Origin: Pleodorina starrii
Lineage: Eukaryota > Chlorophyta > Chlorophyceae > Chlamydomonadales > Volvocaceae
Length of the DNA: 64,000 nucleotides
Direction of reading: 5' to 3'
NCBI GenBank assembly: GCA_030267565.1
Contig: BRXU01000054.1
Location: 62,001-126,000 of the forward strand
Position 1 is the first letter of the stretch, and each line of letters opens with the position of its first letter. The notes below the pieces were generated by a model. The model did no database searches. It was not told the DNA's origin and saw nothing but the letters and a program-made list of their open reading frames with translations. Positions 56,801 through 64,000 of this stretch are shown here, piece after piece. A program made the translations under genes and the position numbers.

Positions 56801-59800
56801 GGCGGCTGCTGCTACTGACGTGCGCCAAGCCAGAATGCGAGTGCACATGTGCACATATGCTGAGTTTGGATGGTCCGTACACCACGCGCAAACAGGGCGG
56901 GCCCGGAATACGGCAAGTACGGCATGGATGTGGACGTGCGGTTTGGGGTGGTGGTGGACGCCGCCGACCCGCGGGCCTTGAAGAGCGCGACACGCGCGGC
57001 GATCACGGCCGTGCGGGATGAGCACGTGGGGCGTGTACGACTCAGGTACGGCAACAAGCAAGTACGGCATTCAAGCGGTACAGACTTTCCGGCTTCGCAT
57101 GGTGTGTTAAGGCTTGAACAGACCAGTGCCGCTGCGTGTGAGTTTTTGCGCGGGCGCGCCTCACGATTCGCCATAATCCACATACGCTGCCCAGATTCGG
57201 TAAATTGCGTTTCAACTCAAAAATATCGTACCTACGAAGGCTACGATGCTATGATACATGTACGGGCAACTAACGCTGTCGTACTGCCGTACACAACCAC
57301 CAGGTTCAACGACCGGAACCTGGGTGCCTCGTTGACGCGTAATCGTATGATGGACGAGAGCCTGGCGCAGCTTTTGGTGGGTTCCAGGGCAGTACAGCCA
57401 GGTTGTTGTCGTACTCGCACTCGTACGGCCTACACGAGGTAGCGAACCCACGGGCCCGTCCACACTCCTTTTACTCGCGCTGAGGTGTTATTCCCCACGG
57501 TGTTGTTGTCAAATTGCCTTGTTATTAATGAACACTCTGCTAATCATTCTGTGAGCCAGTTGTGAGGCGAATGAAAGTTAGTTGTTGCCGTTCAAGTGTG
57601 ACTCATCCAACTCTTGGGTTGGTTGGTTGGTTGGTTGGTTGGGTTGGCGTTGGCGTTGGTTACTCCTCCACTGCGGTTCTTCCAGACTTACGCGCTTTTA
57701 CCCCATTCCAACCCCAAACCACGCCGGAGCTCTCTCCGGTACAGGTCTTGTTGGACGACGACGTGGAGCCGCTGCCGGGTCTGGTGGCCGCATACGCCGC
57801 AGCGGCCGCCGCGCATCCGCAGGTTCGTGTTATGTGTGTGTGTGTGTGGGGGGGGGGGGGCTGGGGGCCCTCTGCCATCTGCCCCTCTCTCCCGCGCAGC
57901 AGCACACACCTGGCAGGGACACGGAAACACGGAGGGGAACATGGCGGGGTGGCCGCGGCACCCCAGCACCCCACAAACCCTCAGCAGTTCAGAGCTCCGT
58001 TTCTCTTCAAATCCCGCCACGCATCCTATGCATCGGCTGCCGAACGTGCTAGCCATGTTATGTTTGCCGTACGCGTCGTATCGTTTGGCCCGCCCAGAAG
58101 GGCCCGCCCATCTGTACTGCCCCGGTGGCTCCCGCCCCCCCCGGTCCCCGCGCCTGCTCTGGCCAGGCCCGCGGCTTCGTGGGCCCTACGTACCTGCCCG
58201 ACCGTGGCAGCGTGTGGGCGCATGCCGTACACATGTCCGACGTGGCGTTCTTCTGGATGGCGCCCGCCACCAGGCTCATTAGCGCGCGACCCGACGGCAG
58301 TGTTTACGTAAGCGGGGCTGTGAGAAGTGGCGGGCGGGCTGGCGGGCGGGTGAGTTTCCGGCCCCCCTCCGGGTGTCGATCTTGTTTTGCCCACATTTTC
58401 ATTACGTGTTCTCTCTCTCTTTTTCTCCCTCTTACGCGTTTTCTCTCTCCCGGAGCATTTTTTCATACACACTTCCTGGGTCGTACGTTCTTCCTCCACA
58501 CGGCACGGTATATTGTTCTCTTTTAAAACCCTGGAGCCAACCCTCTCCCCCCCACCCCCTCCCCCGCGACAGCTGCCCTGGGCGGTCACCGCCAACCAAG
58601 CTGTACGGAACACGCACCACCGCTTCGATCCGCGCTTCCCGCGCACGGGCGGCGGAGAGGACATCGACTTCTGTCTGCGGGCCTGCCAGGATTGGCTGCT
58701 GGCGGTGCCTCAGGTGCGGAGATGAGGGGGCTTTCAGAGCGAATGAAAATCGGTTTTCAGTAACAGGGACGGTACCGCACCCGGAGGCGCCTGAGTCCTG
58801 ACTGCCCCCTGACGGGCTGCAGCGCTCCTGTTCTGCTCGCTGCTTCCCGCCTTTCCTCAGACCCGTACCCATTCAAAAACCCCAACGCCAACCCCGACTG
58901 CTCCCCCAGGCCGCCTGCTGCCACCCCCTGTGGAACAACGGCCGGCCCGACATCACCCGCTTCGGCCGCTGGGCTGTGGGAGACGGGCAGCTGATCGAGA
59001 TGTACCCCAAATTGACCTATATAGCCCCGCCTAACACCGCGGAAACGCTGCTGCTGCTGCTGCTGGCGGTGATGGCGGTGGTGGCGGTGGTGGCCGGCGC
59101 CGCCGCGGCGGCGCTTGCGGCGCTTGGCCTGTGGGGTGCGGTGGCGGCGGCATGGGCGGCGGTCTTCGAGGGGACTCGCGGGAGTAGCGGCGGCGGCGGC
59201 GGGGATGCGGCGCGGACGGCGTTTCTGGAGTCAGCGGGGGCGGTGGGGGTGGCGTGGCGAGCGGCGGCCGGAGTGGCGGCGGCGGCAGCGACGGCGGTGC
59301 TGGCGGTCCTGGTTTCGGAGTTGGTATTGGAAATGATACGGCATTGCGCGAATCGGGTAGGTTGGTTGTACGGCATCGCGGGTGCGGGCAGCCACTGTTG
59401 CATCGGCCTGAATGAAGCGCATCTTATCATGTTATTTCACAAACACCCTAAACACCAACAACAACACCAATAACAGTAACACCAACAGCAACCCCTCAAC
59501 ACCGGATCGCTGCCCGCAGGCCCGCTTGGCTCGTCACCCCTGCCCAACCTGGTCACTGCGACTGCGTGCCGCCGCCCTCGCCGCCGCCATTCGCAACGTC
59601 AGCGAGGTCGGCAGGCTGTACGGCCACCTCCTCCGCGCCTTCGGGCCGCCGCCGCCCGTCGCCGCCGGCCCCGCCGCCGGCTCCGCCGCCCGCGCCAGCG
59701 GCGGCGGACGCCGCGGAGTGGTGCGCCTCGCCGGGCTGTACGGCAAGCGCTTCGACTGGTTCTGCGGCCTGGATCGCGCGATTGTACGGATGGAGCAGCT

Positions 59801-59969
59801 GCGGGCGGCGGCACGGGCGGGCGTTCATTGGGTGACGGCTGTCTGGGCGGTGGGCTGGGTGTTGGGCGGCGGCGGAGGCAGCGTGCCGGGCCTGACGGCG
59901 ACGGCGACGGCGACGGTGGTGTGTGGTGTGTGGGCGGCGGCGTGCATGGTGGTTACGCGGGGGGAGTGA
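53900..59969 (+). CDS. two-domain membrane glycosyltransferase (GT2-like C-terminal domain)
   Basis: Eleven exons in phase: 53900-54581, 54897-55379, 55912-56078, 56349-56479, 56896-57045, 57304-57376, 57745-57822, 58167-58307, 58573-58713, 58910-59356, 59520-59969; 980 residues. The N-terminal domain (VAVLLPITSRG, HFVLLGDDVEM, FPVLAAEHLRVFGSVFPE, VNQMGDPFLAELYRRLG) looks like a GT-A fold of its own, interrupted by a Gln-Gln-His repeat and an Asp/Ala-rich insertion. From about residue 455 a GT2-like domain follows: DVLVPCGRAN, FNDRNLGASLTRNRMMDE, LLDDDVEP (metal-binding DxD), TGGGEDIDFCLR and FGRWAVGDGQL. Hydrophobic helices after residue 715 suggest a membrane anchor. One intron (after 56078) uses an AAG|GCAAGTG donor. 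The start at 53900 is preferred over an ATG at 53771 because the intervening stretch is AT-rich. The sugar and acceptor are unknown. Confidence 0.88.
54080..54284 (+). repeat. CAGCAGCAC 9-bp coding repeat
   Basis: About 23 near-perfect units in the first exon of the glycosyltransferase gene, encoding Gln-Gln-His repeats. Being a multiple of three, length changes keep the frame. The long Leu/Val and Cys/Trp minus-strand frames over it are artefacts. Confidence 0.95.
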
Positions 59970-60279
59970 ACAGGAAAGGCCCCACAACCCGCACGACGGC
60001 GGGCTGAAGAGGAGGTCTTCAGCTGCATTCCAACGCCGCAACCGCAGACAAGGTTGGTGTGTCGGAGGTAGATGTTGTTGTTTGAAGAACACGTGGGGGA
60101 CGGGTGGGGGGAGACATCTGAACAACTGAAGAACGCGTGGGGGAGGGCTACATCGCACAGGAGCCTCCGGCCCTTGTTGGTTTGATGGATACGTTGTGGT
60201 TGGAAGTTGTTGCGGCGGTTTGTGTGTGTGTGTGTGCCGCTGGTTGGCTCGCCCCCGCACGACGACTCGGCGGCGCTAG

Positions 60280-60284
60280 TGTAA
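60280..60284 (+). promoter_or_regulatory. polyadenylation signal of glycosyltransferase gene
   Basis: TGTAA, 311 bases after the stop at 59969; a typical distance for a green-algal gene. Confidence 0.6.
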
Positions 60285-61549
60285 TGTGTGGCGAGGTATG
60301 GTGGTGGCCCGGGTTCGTTCGTTAGTTGGTTTTCTTAGTTGGGCAACAAACCGCAAGGCAACCACTACCAAATCCACCAGATCGCCCACACATGTGTGCA
60401 GCAGTACTAACTTAACTTGCCGAAATTTAGGAACATCTGAGCAGGACTTGTACGGCACATTGTCGTGTGGTTGTACGAATTCTTCGTAGTAGGTGTCGAG
60501 ACCCTTGGCACTTCTACGCCGCTCCGATTGCCGGGCACCTGACTGCACTCGCCCATTGACTAATACCTCATCCTCCATAAGCAGCTTATCTGACACTACT
60601 AGCTTATCTGCCTCTGCTCAACCCGTCAGTCGTTGGCACCACATCTATTTTTCTTGGTTGTTTTCTTCTAGATCTGAGATCCCCACGACGTGTAAGGCTG
60701 GCAAGGATGGTGGGTTCAACCTAGGAGGGGTTTTCGTCTCGTGGTACTGCTAAACCCGTCAGGGGTTCGGTCATTTAGTCATTCAGTCAGCCGCTGCCCT
60801 CATTTCGGCACCGGGGGATCAACCGCAGGCAAGCAGCAGCTACCCGCTCTCTCCGCGCCCGCCGGCGTCAGTTAGTATACTGTTCTGGCCGTCCGTCGAC
60901 ATGGAAAGCAAGGGCGGTGTGTCGGATCACCGCCGACGAAAAGAGAAGCAAATGAAGTATTTCAAGACACCAGCGTTACACAACGGGGGCCGTTTTGCTC
61001 GACGCCATGATGACTCATGCCGTACTTCCGTCACATCAGACAAGCGACACACAGCCAAAGTCCTGCTGGACGGGCCGCCCGCACATTTACACCACACATT
61101 CACAGGGGCGCCGTGCGAACGAACACGACGCAACCCAACACCAAAATTGGGGGTGGGTTCCTGCCGGCCGCAAAACAAGACATCCCGCCTCTGCGCGACC
61201 GCCGTGCCTTGGCATCCCCACAATGCCGAGCTGGCCCGGCATCACATGTTGCAATGTCGTACCACAACCTGCCGTACTGCAGCCTTAAGCGAGTGCAATT
61301 TGCAAGAGAGTCAAGCAGTCATATATGCGGGTATTGCGATGGTATGCGCTCGGGTCCCGAGATGCGAGAGCCGATACGCACACACATATTGTCCAGGGTC
61401 AAAAAGATATCGTCGTACAGCGGGAAGCCACACGCCTCCTGGGAAGCCAGCCCTGCTGCTGCTGTGCCCAGCAACAAAGCCGTACACTGTACGACTGCAC
61501 CGGGTGCGCGCAGGGCCCGCTGCCCGAGAGCGGGACCGAGAGTGGCCGT
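60285..61549. other. intergenic between convergent genes; small unassigned ORF
   Basis: The stretch is less GC-rich than its surroundings between 60320 and 60760. One minus-strand frame there (about 60600-60430) reads SDKLLMEDEVLVNGRVQSG and YYEEFVQPHDNVPYKS, with codon use that looks protein-like, but it is short and lacks recognised domains. It might be a gene or transposon remnant. The right part is the 3' flank of the minus-strand gene ending at 61550. Confidence 0.35.
61087..61091 (-). promoter_or_regulatory. candidate polyadenylation signal of the C-Ala-like gene
   Basis: TGTAA on minus about 460 bases after the stop at 61550; a second TGTAA lies at 60976-60980. Confidence 0.45.
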
Positions 61550-62280
61550 TTACCACTCAATGCCGGCGGCCTCCGGGTCGGGGATGTAGTCGTCGTCGGA
61601 GTCGTCCGCTGGAAGCAGGTTCTTCTCGCGCAGGAAGGCAAAGCCAGCGCTGGACGCGGCGTCGCGCATCTTCAGCGGGAAGAGGCCGTTCTCGGTGTCG
61701 CCCTCAATCAGGACCTTGATGACCTCACCCTCCTCCTCGCGCTTGGCAACCTTGCCGCCCGCGGCCTCAACGACCTTGTCGACCCACTCCGAGGCCTTGA
61801 CGTGCTCGTACTGCTCCGCCAGGTCCTTGGGGACGTTGCAAACCAGCGCCAGGGTCTTGTCGCCAGCGGACAAGAGCAGCTTGCCAAGGTGGCCAGCACC
61901 GCCCTTGCGCTCCTCAGCGGCCTCATCAACGGGGGCGTTCATGCCCTCCAGAGCAGTGCTCACCAGCTCCAGGTCTCCGTTGCAGCTCTCCAGCGTGACG
62001 TTGAAGAACTTGACACCGCCCATATCCGACATGCCTGCGTTCAACGCGAAAGGGAGAGTTTGGGTGTGCTGAAATGCCGCAGGTACAATCTGCTCCGGGC
62101 TCGGATAGCGGCGCTTAAATGAACTTATGCTCATATGTTAAAAGGGAAAAAGGTGCAGTTGTGCAGTCCTTGACAAAGGGCACATCCCAGCCCTCCGATC
62201 TACAACCCGGCGGGCAACCTACCGCTGATGTCCACGCCCTTCTTGCCACCCTCCTTCTTAGCAGCCTTAGCGTCAGCCAT
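61550..62280 (-). CDS. small protein resembling the C-terminal (C-Ala) domain of alanyl-tRNA synthetase
   Basis: Two exons, 62280-62223 and 62034-61550, join in phase (ISG|MSDMGG) and give 180 residues starting MADAKAAKKEGGKK. The stretch KTLALVCNVPKDL, VKASEWVDKVVEAAGGKVAK and the following region to SSAGFAFLREKNL follow the order of the C-Ala domain of eukaryotic alanyl-tRNA synthetases (VP, KASEWV, GGK, then an A..FA helix). The tail DDSDDDYIPDPEAAGIEW is acidic. No synthetase or editing domain is present, so this is a stand-alone version. Such a domain binds RNA or DNA and can dimerise; its role here is inferred only. Even codon use, a short gene and an upstream TATA-like stretch suggest a well-expressed gene. 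Confidence 0.8.
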
Positions 62281-62420
62281 TTTGAATGAAGGTTGCAAGG
62301 AAAGGACTGGTGGAGCTAGGGGATGTAAAAGGCACAGAAGAGCGCCGCGGCGGTCCCTTATGGCGGCGGACGATGCACGACAGGTCGTCCGGAACCTTGC
62401 AACTCCACCGACAAGTGCAC

Positions 62421-62445
62421 ACAATATATATAAATAAGTCGATAT
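62421..62445 (-). promoter_or_regulatory. TATA-like AT stretch upstream of the C-Ala-like gene
   Basis: ATATATATAAATAAG on plus (TTATTTATATATAT on minus), about 150 bases upstream of the ATG at 62280, standing out in GC-rich surroundings. Confidence 0.45.
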
Positions 62446-64000
62446 ATTCGGCCAGTTACGAGCGTTCGCTAATGCTTGTTGGGAGTATCGTTGAGCCAAC
62501 GTTCAGGTCCTTCTCCTCCTTTCCGCAACCTAGAACTGTGTCTGCCTTCCTTACGGGTGTTGTTGTCAGTGACAAGGTAACGGCAAATCTCAGATTTTTA
62601 ACTGATCGGTCCGACGAACCTCGCAGCGCTTTGGACCTGCGGAGTTCTCCGAGTCCGACGACTACATGGCCGATAGCGACGCCGACACGTTCCGAAACGA
62701 AACAAAGCCGAACGGACGATTTCGGACGGGGTCTCTTCCCGCGCTCTCACCATCACGGTCCGCGCACATTCTACGAGGCAGTAATTTTGACCTCCCCGGT
62801 TCCCACCCACCTAGCCTCCCGTGGCCGACTTCCCTGTGGGACAACCCACCCGTACCCACCTCGATGGAGAGCCCTAACCTCATAAGGCCCTGAGACCCTA
62901 CGCTGGCATAATGATTCGCGGTGTGTTGGGAACTGGTCTGAGCAGCTGGCAGCTTCCAGTTGTCACTACCTCATACCACGACCCGCGGGTCACCCCAAAG
63001 GCTCGCGCGCCAGGCCCGTCCTGCATGCTCCAGTCCCCGCCCCCACCAGCAGGCAGGCAGGCACGCGCTGCCGCTCGCGCCATGAACCTTGGGAAGCCGT
63101 CCCTCGTCATAATTTCCTCGGAGATCCTTCCCCACGTGTGTGGTATCTACTTTTGACCCCACGTGTGTGTGAGTGGGGGGGGGAGGGGATGCAGCCCCCG
63201 CGATGCGCTTGGACTCCCCCCCAAATCTTTTTCGCCCCCACCACCGTTATCGTTACGGTGGGCCCCAGACATCCCCCCACGTGTGTTAGGCCGGTAAGAG
63301 GCAGCGGGCCCCAGCCGGCCGTGCAATGCAGCGCAAACGATACAGGGCAGTGGAGCAGAAACGAGCATCCCCCGCTGATGTACAAAAGACAAACGAGATC
63401 CCGACACAACAGCGCTGGCGCTGCTGGTGCGAGTGACGGCAAACCGGGGCGAGCGACGCCCAAGTACGGCATATCCTCCGCCAGGAAATGCCACCGCAAC
63501 CGCAACAATTCCTGTGTGCACACATACCGGTATACACATAAACCGCACCCGCCAGCCGCCACATCAATGTTCCGCCTCCCCCTCCCCTTTAGCCACCCGC
63601 CGAGGAGGGTCCCGCGCCACACGCCCCCGTAACGCCGCTGTAACGCCCCCGTAACGCCGACAGTCCACTTTCGATGTTCGCGGACCGTCCACAGACTGAC
63701 CAGCGCCGCCCAGCGGAAGTACGACATCCCCAGCTCCGACGTACGACCGAGCCCGATCCGTGAGTGCCAAGCATGCACGCCCCTGCGCCCCCGCCCGACA
63801 ACGGTCATGTCCGGAGCGTATCAGCAGCCAGGGGGGGGGGCGCGGCTTGCTTTTGCCCCGGGGGTGCGTTAACTTGTACACAACACATCGCATCGGCCAA
63901 CGCATGTGGGTTCTTTGAGCCTGCCCTGCCCTGGATCCCGACTTGACCTGACCCGGCCAGTAGCCTGTCCTGTTCTGCCCTGTCCCTCCAGCCTTACGAA
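62446..64000. other. right-end intergenic region; no supported gene
   Basis: No frame shows a recognisable domain or convincing exon set. Long minus-strand frames at 63107-63905 are open but compositionally like the GC-rich non-coding text elsewhere. They could belong to an exon of a gene continuing past the edge. Confidence 0.4.

Noticed and set aside
60901..61719. 272-codon plus-strand ORF starting MESKGG
   Set aside because: Its second half overlaps, antisense, the well-supported C-Ala-like coding exon, and the first half lies in that gene's 3' flank.
63107..63808. 233-codon minus-strand ORF near the right edge
   Set aside because: No domain, no splice-consistent partners and composition like surrounding non-coding sequence; kept only as a possibility in the region note.
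1..64000. CRISPR arrays, bacterial operons, rRNA genes
   Set aside because: No spaced direct-repeat arrays of the right form, no ribosome-binding-site-led gene runs and no rRNA signatures; the window is eukaryotic throughout.

Overview
The window reads as nuclear DNA of a green alga, most likely a chlorophycean close to Chlamydomonas or the volvocines. The reasons are very GC-rich exons, many short exons in consistent phase with GT-AG introns (plus two probable GC-AG introns), TGTAA polyadenylation motifs, Ser/Ala/Gly/Gln-rich protein insertions, and families typical of such algae: EGF-exostosin glycosyltransferases, a calponin-homology kinesin-14 and CAP proteins. The species cannot be named from the sequence.

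Layout, left to right. 1-2551 (-) is the interior of a retroelement protein that runs off the left edge; it has a PCIF1-like methyltransferase-fold region, an RNase H domain and a Zn-binding motif. 4416-6616 (+) is a four-exon secreted CAP/PR-1 protein. 8671-10908 is a complete non-autonomous hAT-like transposon with 8-bp target duplications and a 21-bp minisatellite inside. 12035-20727 (-) is a 15-exon type II membrane exostosin (GT47) with two EGF-like motifs. 22428-28411 (-) is a 12-exon CH-domain kinesin-14.

29031-49620 is a repeat-dominated block. A family of about 7.5 kb is present as copy A (29031-36520), a damaged copy B (about 38310-43204), an inverted and rearranged copy C (43205-44376) and a tail-to-head fragment D (49058-49620). 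It carries an intron-containing gene joining an AdoMet methyltransferase to a C-terminal NUMOD4/HNH nuclease-like domain. Between copies C and D lies a probable YR (tyrosine recombinase) element with a recombinase gene (47315-48728 +) and a divergent RG-rich ORF pair (44605-46247 -).

50279-52446 and beyond (-) is a small-molecule-type class I methyltransferase, divergent from a large two-domain membrane glycosyltransferase (53900-59969 +, 11 exons). 61550-62280 (-) is a two-exon stand-alone protein resembling the C-terminal domain of alanyl-tRNA synthetase. The remaining stretches are intergenic or intronic, rich in simple repeats, with no gene I can support.

Exon models were built by hand: each junction was chosen by splice signals and checked for reading-phase continuity across the whole gene. 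Family assignments rest on recognised motifs, not on database searches. The host genes are ordinary single-copy types with no evident shared pathway. The most unusual material is the set of mobile or duplicated elements in which methyltransferase domains are joined to nuclease-type domains (1-2551 and 31747-36249).
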